64,000 bases of DNA, taken from positions 75,290,493 through 75,354,492 of the forward strand of contig NC_061122.1 of assembly GCF_002878395.1 (NCBI RefSeq), read 5' to 3'. Made by a program: the position numbers and the translations under genes. The stretch is from Capsicum annuum (Eukaryota; Streptophyta; Magnoliopsida; Solanales; Solanaceae). Below are positions 33,720 to 45,670 of this stretch, piece after piece; positions within the stretch are counted from its first letter, which is position 1, and every line of letters begins with the position of its first letter. The notes beneath the pieces were generated by a model, which searched no databases, was not told where the DNA came from, and saw only the letters and a list, made by a program, of their open reading frames with translations.

Positions 33720-35847
33720 CAAAAACATCTTGGGTTTTAACCCTTAGAAAATTTCCTAGAAATTCATTCTCTAGACCCAATATGACTCATGGGTACGCAC
33801 CATATGCTGGGGTATGAGTAGTATGGTCTTATCGTATATTGACTAGAGTTAGTGGGTGGAATGGTTTTGGTAACTGAAAAGGGTACGACTTGGGGTTACG
33901 AGTCATAGGGATTGGTACGAGTCATATTAACGACTTGTATAGTGCAGTTTTTTATCCTCCTAGTATTTTATTCTACTAAGGATACGGGTTATGGGTACGA
34001 ATCATATCTATCATTACAACTTGGTTGGATGAGTCCTATACTGGATTGTGTTTGATCTAAGGGTTGAGGCTTGAATACGAGTGGTGGATCCGATCGTATA
34101 AGAGGGTACGACTCATATGGGTTTGTCGTAACCCTGTGATGTGTCTTAAGGGATTTAAGTGGTACTATTCTGGATATTTCCATACTTACCCTACCTAGTA
34201 CCCAAGACTTCTAATACACCTAAGAGGTTATTTACCCTATTATTCTATTCATTAACACATAGAAACTATTACAAATCAACTCATAATTCTTTCAAGAGCT
34301 TTTGGGGCAAGAAGGATAGAGTTTCATCTTGTGGATTGCTTTGGGGCTTGTCTTGGTGATTTCCTTCCATCAATTCTTCGGTATAAGGCATGATTCTCTT
34401 CCCAAATTGTAATTTAAACTAAATCCATGGTTTATATGATTGATTTCATGGTTTTATTATTTCACGATTATGGTTTCCAACTATTATTTGGGTTTTTTTG
34501 ATATTGAATATGTGGTTATGGTTTCCTATGGTTTTAATTCAGCTTTTATATGCATCAATAGAGGATTTGGTCTATTGGATTGCATGGTAATGGTTTCATG
34601 GTCTTTGGAATTGGTTTTGGTTAGATTATGTCCCTGAGGTGTTTGATAAAATGCTATTAAAGATAAGTTCATTGCATTGACTTCTTTTAATGGAACTCAT
34701 GTATGTTTTATACAAGATACAGGATTTATGCATGGTTTAAATGGTTTTAAAAGGATAAAGGCTAAATAATTATGCTTTTGGAGAACATAGAAGTCTCCCA
34801 AAGGGATTTAATATGGTAATTGGAAGGGAATCTAAGGTCCCGTTAACCTAAATGGTTTTTCTATGGATATTACTTGCAAGTAAGGGGTGGTATGACGATA
34901 CCACTAATATTGCCTTGGTTAATAAATGGTAAATGGATTGTTTTGACATTATTTGAATTGGGCATTAATGGCAGGGCATGTAGCTAAGCCATGAAAGGTG
35001 GCGGTCCTGGGGTGATCAAAACCTGAAACTCATGCCGATATGAGGGGTCTTGATGACCATATGCGTATTCCACATTTTATATTGGGGTATGTACTAGTCA
35101 TCCCATGGGATATTCCTTGGTTGTATGGCTACACGCATTGGGGCTCTTTCAGCAGTGGGAGCTGAACCTATATGGACCGTGGTGGTTAGGATGACAAAGC
35201 CACACAACCCATGTATAAAGGTTTTAAATGCATGCTAAATCCGGTTCCCTTTCCCGGAACTTATATGTATGGTTTCATGCATTATGGATGGTTTCACTTG
35301 GTTTTATAACTGGCATCATTTTTTCCTTATCCTAAGATTCATGCTTGAGGTCATTTGCTAACCCCATCTACTAGCGGCTGTATACCTACACTACGCAGGA
35401 ACCGACCATTCTACTCCTCCTGTTTAGCATGCGGATTCGGTATCAACACTTGGACTAAAGTGGTGAGCTTCCATCCTTTTGGAAGAGATTATTTTATGTT
35501 ATGGATTTATTTAGACACTTTATTTTTATTTTGTATATTGGTTTTGGACATGGTTGGTGGCACATCCCAACTGAATTTGTTTACTATATTGAATAGAGGC
35601 TTTGTGGTACTTTTGGGAGTTGGTATGAGCGGGATCAGTAGAGGTGTCAGCGTTAGAATTGGTATTGATATTGAGGCTTGCATCATCAAACCTGATTTCT
35701 CACTTTTCCATCCTACTACATATCAGGATTGATTTTCATATTATGTTTTTGTATTTTCTTTGGTTTATGGTCTATGGTTTGGTTTTGTATGGTTGGGTTG
35801 TTGGTGAGGTATGATTAGACTCGGTTAGGTTGGTCGCGGTTATGACA
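33720..35847 (+). repeat. Element D 3' LTR (about 2.1 kb)
   Basis: Starts CAAAAACATC, aligned with TGAAATATCC of the 5' LTR, so the terminal TG seems changed to CA by two transitions; ends GGTTATGACA at 35847. The word block at 33780-34130 repeats GGGTACGA and CATATG-type words in both orientations. Confidence 0.85.
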
Positions 35848-36010
35848 CTTTCCTAGAGTCTTAATGAGAACAATAACACTATCTTGTAATATGTTCAAAA
35901 TTCAGCCTATCTAAGGCTGGATATAGGTGGTTGGGTTGGGTAACACTTGGCGGTGCCCGGTCCTGGTTGGACTTGGGATGCCCAATACGACAAGGCCCAG
36001 GGTGGGGTCA
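35848..36010 (+). repeat. Short LTR-end remnant
   Basis: GGACTTGGGATGCCCAATACG near 35969 resembles GGGACTTGCGATGCC near 12472, close to the end of LTR B. Probably a scrap of a B-type LTR. Not more than a hint. Confidence 0.35.
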
Positions 36011-37563
36011 TTTATAAAGCCTTATTCGTCCTTAAACAACTCCTTACTCTAAGCATCGTAAGCTGAGGAGACTCTGCACTTCTACCATAAGTAAGACACT
36101 CAAGCTAGTACTACAATGACTAGACAGAATGCAAGTTTCTAACTAAGTATGTTACATGCACAATCGAAAGTTCACGAATACTACTTGATAATGTCCTAGC
36201 CTAAACAATTGACTCACCAAGTTGGAAAACTCATGCATACTTTCATTAAACATATGCCCTCACAACAACATAGTTACCCATAATTACTCACACAAAAGCA
36301 ATTTATCACAAACTGGGTATAATAATCAAATTGGGCTCACTCTCACAAAGAATTTCACAATTTACACAAGATGAACCATAGGCTTGCTCTTAATGTAGTA
36401 CTCTACTAATATCAGAATGATAAAGCTTAGGATCAAATAGGTCTTTAAGGGTTTTAAAGTAGGCTAAGGGACAGGTAGGAACTATTTTGGCTAAGAATAG
36501 TGACTATCTTCCCTAAGCTCTTTAATACATCACACTTTTCATTTAATTCACTTCTAACAACCACTTTTCACCACTTTTGTCTACCCCTATCTTTTGTTTT
36601 GCCCCATCTCATTAAGCTCATTCACACACAATATAGGAAGGAGTATTGTCTATTAATTCGTCAATTTATTTCACTCCCAACCACGACACATCAATTGTAC
36701 ACACCAATAATTATTACTTTGGGGCTTCATTTTCACCTTTCTTGTACTTGATTTCAAAATCATTAACACAATTAAATTTTAATTAAACTGCTTAGCAGCT
36801 TTATATCAAATTAAGCTCTATAAAAGAAGGGTCTATAGGCTACGTATGAGGCTGCCAAATAAAATAAGCTAAAGGCTCAATGGATTTAACTAGGATTATG
36901 CATAAGGGTAGGTTAGAAAAAGGGTATAAACATGGCTATCAATGAAATGCCTATATATTCTCGTCAACCCTCAATCTTTATTTAGCTTTGAACACACACC
37001 AGGTAAGTTCTTGAAATCAAATAAAACAAGGAATACCCAAACACTTTACACGCACATGGCACATGATCAACTCAAGTAGGATCATTATACACTCTCAACC
37101 AAACGATCACATGAATTCAACATTAAGCCAACAAGTACAAGAGTCATAGTCATGAGCCTAATACTCTAAAAAGTAGCAATTCATACAATAAACATGCTCT
37201 TTACAACCCAAAAACATATATCATGCAGTCAAATATATCGCCAATAAGAAAATCCCACATATTCCTAACCCAAAAAATTTTAAAATTGCTCCTAAAAATG
37301 GGAATTTTCCCACCCCACACTTATAAATCTACTTTAACCCCAAAGTGTACTTAAAGGTAGAGATATAAATACTCCATAAGGCCTTTAGTCCTAGCTAGTA
37401 TAATCTTTATACATTAAGAGGGTCTTGGTACCCTACACTTAGTCTTTTCTATGCTCCTTAGCTAAGGTTTTTCAGTATTTAGACTTCCTATCAACCTGTG
37501 ACTAACAAAAATAATAACTAGTGTATTAAACACTAAAATACTAAAAATAAAAATTAACTTAAC
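36011..37563 (-). other. Noncoding 3' part of element L
   Basis: No ORF with motif support on either strand. Its general look (runs of CACA/ACTC on the plus strand) is like 40872-42700 and 48393-49398, which occupy the same position downstream of a gag-protease remnant. Likely the long noncoding spacer of an Athila/Tat-type element. Confidence 0.5.
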
Positions 37564-37611
37564 TTGGGTTGCCTCCCAAGCAGCGGCTAATTTAGTTTTG
37601 CGGCATGACTC
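37564..37611 (-). repeat. Conserved post-coding box, copy L
   Basis: On the plus strand TTGGGTTGCCTCCCAAGCAG followed by CGGCTAATTTAGTTTTGCGG and CATGACTC. The same box occurs at 45049-45094 and 49399-49446, each time just downstream (minus strand) of gag-protease coding remains. Confidence 0.85.
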
Positions 37612-37677
37612 AATCAACATTTTCCTCCACTTTGACGATATAAATTTTACCCCCAACCTCGCATCCAGCTATTTGCT

Positions 37678-38030
37678 CTACTCATAGGGTGGTGGTACAA
37701 AGATGAGTGAATTGAGTGATGGATTGTGTATGGTAAACCACTCAACCTTAAAGTTTGGTATATTTTTGGGTTGCTTTTCGGGTGCAAAATTAGGAACGTA
37801 GGATTCTTGTTCCTCATCTTCAAAATGTTCCACTATTTTTGACGACTCCACAAACATGTCATTATCTAAACATAATATAGAAAAGTACTTTGAATGAGTC
37901 CCAACCAATCGAACTTCAAAATTTACACCATCCACAACACACTCACTCTTATTCACCTTCTCAATTTGAGTCTCAAGAGAAAGATGACATGTGAATGAAT
38001 GAAATTTTTATGTTTTCTCAATAAATTGGC
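37678..38030 (-). pseudogene. Unrecognised ORF between gag knuckle and box, element L
   Basis: 37678-37956 is open for 92 codons on the minus strand. It is moderately acidic (EHFEDEEQES near residue 43) and ends VPPPYE. It has no protease active site that I can see and I do not recognise it. Position after the gag knuckle and before the conserved box suggests it is the end of the single gag-derived ORF of this non-autonomous type, or the decayed linker after the protease. The PPPY may be chance. Confidence 0.45.
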
Positions 38031-38421
38031 TAGTACCCTCCTCTGCTTTTCTCTACCTCTATCGAGATAGGGGTGGTATCTCCTTAACCTATTCAACAAA
38101 ATTAGTTTTCGAGTACTTAGACTTCACCGAATGATCTTCAACTATATCTGCAACCGGATGAGGAGTCAACTCTGCATCTACCTCAGTTTTCTTTTGAGGT
38201 TCTTTACCATTCCTCAGAGTGATTTTCATTAATTGTTTAACAGGTTCATTTTCACTTAGAAAACCACCTTGAGAACTGGCATTTTGTGGCTATTGTATCT
38301 TACCCAACTGATTCTCCAATTACTTTAGAATTATTTGTTGATTTGTAAGTTCAACAACCAACAGTTCTTGGGTGGCCATGAACTTCTTTAACCTTTCCTC
38401 TATATTACTAGTCTATGTGTT

Positions 38422-38757
38422 TTATTGTTGCTGCTGCTGGTTGTTCCATGATTGAATTGGTAGCTGAGTCAGCCACTTTTGATTATAGGTGTCCCTATAA
38501 TATGGCCTTTGAGAATTGTCCACAAACATCACTGACTCATGATCGACAGTACGCATACCTGCAGAATAACCACTATTGCCACAAACCTCGCACCAACTTT
38601 TGGTCTGCACCATAGATAGGATAGTCTCTACCTTATATTGAGAAGGTATCATCCACACGCTTCCATAAAAAACTAGACAAATAGGCTCTTGATAGGATCC
38701 ACCCCCATAAAAACAAAAATCATCATCACTCGAAAACCATCTATGCCAGGCTACCAT
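38422..38757 (-). pseudogene. gag: gag C-terminus with zinc knuckle, element L
   Basis: Minus-strand open stretch of 111 codons without Met-context support for its start. WCEVCGNSGYSAG (about residues 55-67) matches the C-x2-C-x4 knuckle of Athila/Tat gag, where the following His is Tyr. It is followed by ESVMFVDNSQRPYYRDTYNQ, the usual spacer, and a Gln run (QQQQQ). Only about 100 bp separate it from the primer site, so the capsid part of gag is deleted in this copy. Confidence 0.75.
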
Positions 38758-38862
38758 ATCAAGAAGTGTGATAAAAATGTAAATGAAAATAAAATAAAAA
38801 AATACTAAACTATGTACAAATGAATAGAGATAAATAAAAACAAGATAGTTTCCTATTTACAT

Positions 38863-38882
38863 GTCCCTGGCAATGATGCCAA
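38863..38882 (-). other. Primer-binding site of element L (tRNA-Asp type)
   Basis: Minus strand TGGCATCATTGCCAGGGA; compared with TGGCGCCGTTGCCGGGGA, complementary to plant tRNA-Asp as used by Athila elements, 14 of 18 match and all four differences are transitions. Confidence 0.85.
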
Positions 38883-38890
38883 AAACTTTT

Positions 38891-40860
38891 TGCGCCCAAG
38901 CGCACACACAAGAGTATGGGTTCTCACCAAGTAGTAAAGTTCCCTTTTAGAAGCCAAGTATCGATCCCATGGGGAATTGTTTTAACAACTATGGAATTCA
39001 AGTTTAAATATTAAGATTAAAGAGGTACAAACGTGAAAAAAGAGTTTTAGAGAATTATGATTTAAAGGTAAAGTAAACAATGCGAGAAAGTAAAAGTTCA
39101 GGACTATCAGTAAGGAGATGCCTAGGGTTAAGGATCTACAAACAATCATACTAAGCTATTGAAATTCATTGGTTAGATTACTTAATCTTGGTTGTTGATT
39201 TGCAGGGTTTGTAGTATGATCATGCTCTCCCTATCCTCTAGTCTTCTACGTAACTGGACATTACAACTACATCATTGAGTGGTATACAATAATCCATTTA
39301 GATGTATTAAGGTTTCATTTTTCAAGTGAACCAAACAATGCTTCTAGGTATATCCCCATCATATATGGTAATTAAAATCCCTTATTTTATAAAGAATAAG
39401 AACCTTACTCTATTTACCCCACGTTCTATCCTCTTATTCCCCCTCCTGAGCTCTCAAATAAGATAATGGACATATTCTAAGGGTAACTAATACTTAAAAT
39501 AGTTATAAAAAGTATTAATAAACAATCAAATATGATAAGAAATAAAAAACAAATCAATTCAATCAATAGTAATCATGTTCTTGGCCTTAATACCGGAAAA
39601 ATGTGGCTTTTTGCCACTCATGGACATAACTGTAATCACCATGGATGAATACAAGATAAAATCCATAAATAAACTAAATTAAAAGAAGAAAAACCTAATG
39701 TAAGTGTTTTCCATCCCCTATCAAAGTTTTAAAGTTGTACAAGGTGTTTAACGTCAAGTTCAAGTGTCCTATTTATAGGAGGACAATTTGGCCATCTATG
39801 TAATAAAGCTTGCATCACCCTTCTTAATCCGTGGAAATGGGTGTACGATGTGCTGCTTATTACCATGATATGGGCTATGCTACACCCCTATTATTTTGGT
39901 ATATTATGGTGTGCGACACCCTTCTATAATGGTAACACATTGGAAAGTCATGTTATAAGACATCTCCATGTCCTTCCACCCCAAGCCTTGTGGTGTTGTT
40001 TCCACTTGATTTCCAGATTGTTTATCATCCATATATCATTACAATCAACTCAGAAAAAATCCTTTAAAATTCTTGTTTATTATCCATGTATCATCACAAT
40101 CAACTAACTAAGCATCCTATTGAATCAAACTACACAGATTAGAGCTCAAAACAACACAATATAAAGGAAAACGAATTAGAAACTTAAGCTAAGAAATAAT
40201 TTTGCCCTTTTTGATTTTTAACTTCTTGTTTGACTATAGGTTTAATTCAATTGACCCTTGAACACTATAATCAAGTTTTTCCACGTGTAATTACACAATA
40301 ATAACCTTAGATACTCATTACACTCACTAGAGTCCATCGAGATAAACTAGAACAACACCTAGCTCAAGCTAGTAACACTATTTTTCTCATTTGAACTCTA
40401 AAATAGACCTTAAACATTATAATTAAATACTTAAACACTTAAATTCTTATTTATATCATCATTAAAAGATTAATCACAAAATTCATCCTCAAAACAAGGC
40501 TAAATAAGCTCGGAGGTGCATAAATCCATCTAAGATCATGCTATTGCGATTACAACTATTGGTTCGCATTTAGGATAACTGAGGGTCATCTGTCCTTCTA
40601 GGTTATTGACCACGATCATGACTCTGAGCATTACAGTCACGGTACCTGTGAGCCACTTGATTTTCCAGCTTTTACATAAACTTTTCCCTATTAGCTCACT
40701 TTTCATCTTCCTTCACTTATTTTTTTCCAATTAACTGTATACCAGCAAAACATAGGAATAGTCCATTCAAATGAAAAATTTGCCTCATTAGCACTATTTA
40801 ACCCTAGTAGTCTACACAAATTTGGGTGTCAATGAGTGGTAAATTTACCATACATCAACA
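38891..40860 (-). repeat. Athila-type LTR1, complete (1970 bp)
   Basis: Minus-strand start TGTTGATGTATGG at 40860 is preceded by a polypurine tract, and the end CTTGGGCGCA at 38891 is followed by the primer site. A TATA-like CTATAAATAGG lies near 39778-39768 on the minus strand. A second, truncated copy is at 25555-27190 and a short one at 7944-8120. The block at 40535-40660 contains TTGCGAT/ATCATG-type words. Confidence 0.88.
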
Positions 40861-40875
40861 CCCTCAACTTAAACC
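40861..40875 (-). other. Polypurine tract before LTR1
   Basis: Minus strand GGTTTAAGTTGAGGG ends exactly at the LTR1 start. Marks LTR1 as the 3' LTR of the sequence to its right. Confidence 0.7.
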
Positions 40876-42730
40876 TTTTCCTGCCCTCAAGAAATAATAC
40901 ATCTTACTCAATGAAACTATGAAATTATAGGCCCATTTAAATAACCAACTGATCACAATTACTTCAAACTTGATTAGTGCCAACAAGTATCTCTTAAGCA
41001 TGGTTAAATCTATTATCACAAATCCCCTCAACATATATTACAATCTTAAAGATGCAAAAGTTTTTAAAGAACAACAATGCAACGATCACTAATTCACTAA
41101 AAGTGACTCTCCATCGATAGCAACTCGACTGCACTCCTTTTCCTCATTATCAGAAGATGACAATTTCACCCGCCTTAAATTGTCTACATACCTCCTCACA
41201 AAAAAAAATCCCACATACCAAATTATTTATCATACAACAATGAATTTAAGTACAAACACTCACTCTCATAATGAATCTCTCAATGTAAACAAGTATCATA
41301 CCATACACTTGGCCTTATTGTCAATCGCCACTACATTGAATACACTTGATTAGAGATATCGAAGGACTTTTTAAAGCTTGTGATGTAGACTAGTGGAAAG
41401 GGTGTGATATCATTTTGGAATAAAGTGACTACATGCTCCTTGAACACCTATATCACACTATTCAATCAAACTTTTGGCTATGGGTCACTTTATTTGATTC
41501 CGACTTCATCCATTCCTACTTTCACTACCTTGAATTACCTATCTTTTTGAAAGCATGTACTTCTCGTTATGTTTTTTTCCATCTATGCGTTTCCTCCTTT
41601 TGATAATTCCTTTCTTTCTTACTTCCTTACTTGATCTTTGCATATATTTTAGGCACCCACTTATAATAATATGTTCCAAGGTCACCTTTTAAAAAATTTA
41701 CCACCCCAACATAGGATTTTAGCGTCAAGTTTTATTTTCAAGCTCAAGGAGGTTAGGGTTAAGTAAAACTAAAATGGTTCAAGGCTTGCAATGTGGTTTC
41801 CAAAAGAAGGCTTGAATACTTAAAATGGGTGACTAGGGATACTATTCTATGTAAGGGTAGACTATTTAGGCTAAAGTGTGTTATTATGTTCACAAACAAA
41901 TCCTAAGATCATTTCACCAACAAAGCATAATCAGAATTAGCCTTGAGAGACTAATGGGGCAAGTTCTACATGATACATGCAAGCATGAGAGTAAAACAAA
42001 TACGCTCATCATACATGAAATGGAAAATTTTCAAGGAGGCTCAATTGCATTTCCTACTATAGACAAAAGAAGGTATTTACCATATACTACAAACTAAGGG
42101 TTTTGGAGTCACAAAAGAGGGAAAGCATTGTAACTGAATTTTTCACGTCCATGCCCTTGGTTTTCACAAAGTTTTGGGATGGAGGGGGTGTTTAGTTTGC
42201 ATTTACACCATGCAAAATTTGCTATCGATTTCACCAAACCAAGCCGTCATCTCATATTTCGACTCTCATAAGGGCAAACCATAAGGCTACTTAGAAATCA
42301 CTATAGGTATTAAGGCAGTCCCAAAACTCTAATTCCTCGGTTACTTAGACTTCTAAAGCATATATGATTCCAAACCCAATCACAATGATTTTCCCATAAG
42401 AATAATGTCACTCAATCTATCATAGAGAAAGGCTCATCTGACATCATTATGGACAAAATAAGAATAAAAAAAATATAAGAATGAAAACAAACAAATAATC
42501 CATGACATATAGGCACAATCATGGTGGCCGAATATTACAACCTAAAATGAAAATATAATCATCCTTATCATCCCAAAAAACATCCAAAATATATCCCAAT
42601 AGTATAAAATAAAAAAATAAAATAACTATGACTACTATAGAGATGGGCACCACCAAGTAAAACATTGTAGTTCCCTTATTGCATAATTAAGAAAGCATAA
42701 AAAGAGTAAAAGGTGTTCTCTAATACAGCA
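40876..42730 (-). other. Noncoding 3' spacer of Athila-like element K
   Basis: No coding motif on either strand. Lies between the env-like ORF and the polypurine tract, a position where Athila/Tat elements have long noncoding DNA. Confidence 0.5.
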
Positions 42731-43680
42731 TCAAGAACTGTTGTCGCCCTCGATCTTAATATTATCCCTAGCCTCATCTGAGTCTGACCATATAGCTCAA
42801 ACCTTATTATCACTCTCATCTCGGGGATAAGAAAGTCTCTGTTTAGGTTGTAGGACATTCCAAAGGCCTTTTACCCTCTTCCAAATCTTCATAAAGAATT
42901 TGTCCCTCTTCTTCTCCATTCTTCGTTCTTGTCATGCAACTCCTATAGTGACTGGTAGGATCATTCCAATGAGGAGTAGGCTCTCTCAAACCTAAAATAT
43001 AGTATACCTATTTCTTATGGACCTCTAGGTACTTCTCATAGTAGTACTAAGCAACATAGAAATCACAGATGATAGAAGTCTCTCTCGACCCCTACGTTAA
43101 TTTGGACACAAGATCCCTGATCGTTCTCATCTTAACTTAGATCTCCTCAAATGTCTGTATAGTGCATGGCGTGCATGAATCTGTATCATCCTCTGTTAAC
43201 CTCCTAAGTCAACCTTCATTTTCTTGATCTTTTTAAGAGCTCCTTCTCCACAGCTCTTCAGTGGGTAAATGGGAGTCTTGGGGGAGAAACAACTATTCTC
43301 CGAGTATACATCAATACTAGCTCGCCTACACAAGTCCTTGATAAACGATGGTACAAAAGCATAGGCCCCATTTTCTTCTGTAGTGCCTAATCTCAATGAG
43401 GAAAAAATTTCCAACATTCAAAGAAATGTTATCTGAGAGACAAGAAACCATTTGAGAATGCATAGTCGAGACATTTGTCAGGTTAGTGGTGGGAGAGACC
43501 CTTCTACAAATAAAAATCATCCAAATCCTAGCTTCAACAGAGAAATAACTCATCAGTATTCCAGTCTTAGTGGTAATCCACAGGACAACCCTCCTCGAGC
43601 AGAGATGCTCAACAAGATAGCTCCCAAGAGCATAATCCTTGGCATCATAGTCACTCATTTATGCATTTTCTAACCCATAA
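42731..43680 (-). pseudogene. Athila-type env-like ORF, element K, broken
   Basis: On the minus strand the best part is 43417-43196: VPSFIKDLCRRASIDVYSEN, then SPKTPIYPLKSCGEGALKK, which fits the domain called 'putative plant transposon protein' in the third ORF of Athila-like elements. Upstream (43658 on) the ORF opens MSDYDAKDYALGSYLVEHL. The C-terminal part, read in pieces, has a basic helix (QERRMEKKRDKFFMKIWKRV) and an acidic tail DSDEARDNIKIEGDNSS before a stop at 42731. Its role is unknown; an envelope function has been proposed for the family but never shown. I see no clear signal peptide. Confidence 0.7.
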
Positions 43681-45048
43681 ACTCTATCAATCCTCTCATC
43701 CCCAAAATATACTTCTTTGCCCCTGATTCTTATCACTTGCTTAGAGAGGTCTACTCTACCGAAATTTGCATAGAATTCCATCAGTTAATGCTAATTTTCC
43801 CTACATGATTTTGGGGAAAAACATATCTATCCTGTGTCCTCTAGCCTCCAATAGAAACCCGTGAGTTTCCCAAACACATTCTCTAGTGAGATCCCCATCT
43901 CGTGCTGCAACTTCTTTTTCAAGAGGTCCTCAAAATATTTAGTCTCACATTTAGGGTCCTTGAAATAATTGGTATCATAGCCTACCATTTAGTACCTAGG
44001 ATCCACACACAGAGCATTAGTCCATAAGGTCAATGTGACAAAAATATGCTATTTAGCTTGATTAAGCTAAAGGAAAGACTCATGGGACATGGACAATCTT
44101 AAAAATGTAAGTTTTAAGATTTTGACCAATCTGTTAGACTGGTCTGAGTTATTGTAATCATGGTCATCTTGTTTTGTGATCTCCATTCAAGAGATCTTTC
44201 AGAATTGTGATTCATTTATTTTGATCGAGCTAACAGGTTTGCAATCACAACCCTCAAACTGCGATTACAGTAACTGAGGCACGTCGGATCAAACCTGTTA
44301 GAATAAAAAACATCCAGTTTCAATGACCAATTATGTTCCATATCTAAAAATTTACAATATGGACAAAAAAAATTGTCCATAGACACTCAAACATGCCTTT
44401 ATATCGTGAAAAAACTAGCAAGGAATTTGTTTGGGCATTTAATCAAAACCTTGGTATGTATATGCTATTCATGTTAATTTTGAACAAATTAGGGTACTCA
44501 AGACTTCCCCATCAATGTACAGACCAATACCAATATCCAAACACATCCACAATTACAATTCAACTAAGAGTAGCATGCAAATTATAATTTTTAGGTCATT
44601 CCTAAGACATGAGTTTTAAGGAACACACATGAGTATTAAAGAGAGAACTTTAAACACACACTGGATTATGGAATGTAGTTTGAAAATATCAACAAGAGCA
44701 AAATTTAAAGTAATTTGAAAAAATGAGAGAGGGAATGCAGTAGGGGTTGGCAACTGTTCAAGTTTAAAGTTGTTCTAATAAGGATTGCGAATGAGGGATC
44801 GCAATTGTAAACCCCAAATTTTTTCGATCATGAGACCTATTCCATTATGATCGCGACACCTGAGATCTATTTTAGCTCCCCTATTTTCATCAACTCAGCC
44901 CACTACTCAAATTCCTCATACTTTTCCTTACTCGACATCATTTAAATACAACCCCATTGGTTACCTAATTTGCATGGATCAATTTTAATAAAAATAAGCT
45001 ACTCTAAAAAGCAAAAATCAGAGGATACGAGCCACTTTCATGGCATGA
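43681..45048 (-). other. Spacer between box and env-like ORF, element K
   Basis: Mostly noncoding. It contains an 11-bp inverted repeat (CTAACAGGTTT near 44230, AAACCTGTTAG near 44291) around TGCAATCACA/CTGCGATTAC words, and further ATCGCAATTG/GATCGCGAC words at 44770-44880, like the words in the U3 of LTR1 and LTR2. Confidence 0.5.
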
Positions 45049-45094
45049 TGGGTTGCATCCCATCCAGTGCCTAGTGTAATATCGCGGTATGATG
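45049..45094 (-). repeat. Conserved post-coding box, copy K
   Basis: Plus strand TGGGTTGCATCCCATCCAGT followed by GCCTAGTGTAATATCGCGGT and ATGATG. Same box as at 37564 and 49399. Confidence 0.8.
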
Positions 45095-45670
45095 TTCTTT
45101 AACTTTAAAGTTTGATCCTTGAGGGACCCATCATCCACCTCATTATCTGACACATCAAAGACTGATACCACTTGAAGTTCCACTGGTTTCTTTTTAGTTT
45201 TGCAAATACAAAAAGACACCTCATCCTTTTGGACTTGAAATTTCATTTCTCCTTGCGCCATATCAATAATTTCCCTCTTGGTGGCTGAAAAGGGTTTTCT
45301 AAGGATAATGGATATTTCTTGGTCGATTTAATAATCTTGGACAACAAAGTCTGTCAGCAAGATAAAATTATCGACCTTTATCAAGACATCATACAAATCT
45401 ACAACCAGTTTCTTGATAAAGTGATCCGCCATTAAGAGTCTCCTTATTGTGGGAGCAGGAGTGCCCAAACCAAGCCTTCAGTAAATTTCATATGGCATAA
45501 GATTGATTCCTGCACCAAGGTCACAGGCTTTCTCAAATTTGTGTATACCAATGGTGCAAGAGATTTTGAAGGCTCCCGAATATTCTTTATTTTACGCCAC
45601 AGCACTGTTATGACAATACTACAACCATAGGTAACTTGAATGGCCTTACAATAAAAAAGGAGCTTCTTTG
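45095..45670 (-). pseudogene. Protease of element K (Athila type), broken
   Basis: Minus strand from about 45590: GAFKISCTIGIHKFEKACDL, then GAGINLMP. The catalytic Asp (codon at 45520-45522) is kept. After a stop at the Lys/Tyr position, LGLGTPAPTIRRLLMADHFI, then DVLIKVDNFILLTDFVV and IISILRKPF-like text, then (45261-45004) MAQGEMKFQVQKDEVSFCIC. The order is that of Athila/Tat proteases. The frame then runs straight into the conserved box; no RT follows. Confidence 0.85.

Larger units (their letters stand above)
27213..35847 (+). mobile_element. Element D: nearly complete gypsy retrotransposon, dead
   Basis: Two related LTRs (27213-29137 and 33720-35847) enclose gag, protease, RT, RNase H, integrase and a chromodomain-like tail on the plus strand. 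The 5' LTR lacks its final ~720 bp together with the primer site and gag start. I found no matching 5-bp target duplication at the outer ends. It lies between pieces of minus-strand Athila-like element L. Confidence 0.9.

Noticed and set aside
35355..35732. 125-codon plus-strand ORF in the 3' LTR of element D
   Set aside because: LTR sequence; the corresponding stretch of the 5' LTR does not keep it open.
27208..35855. Target-site duplication around element D
   Set aside because: The five bases on the left (TAAAG) and right (CTTTC) do not match directly.
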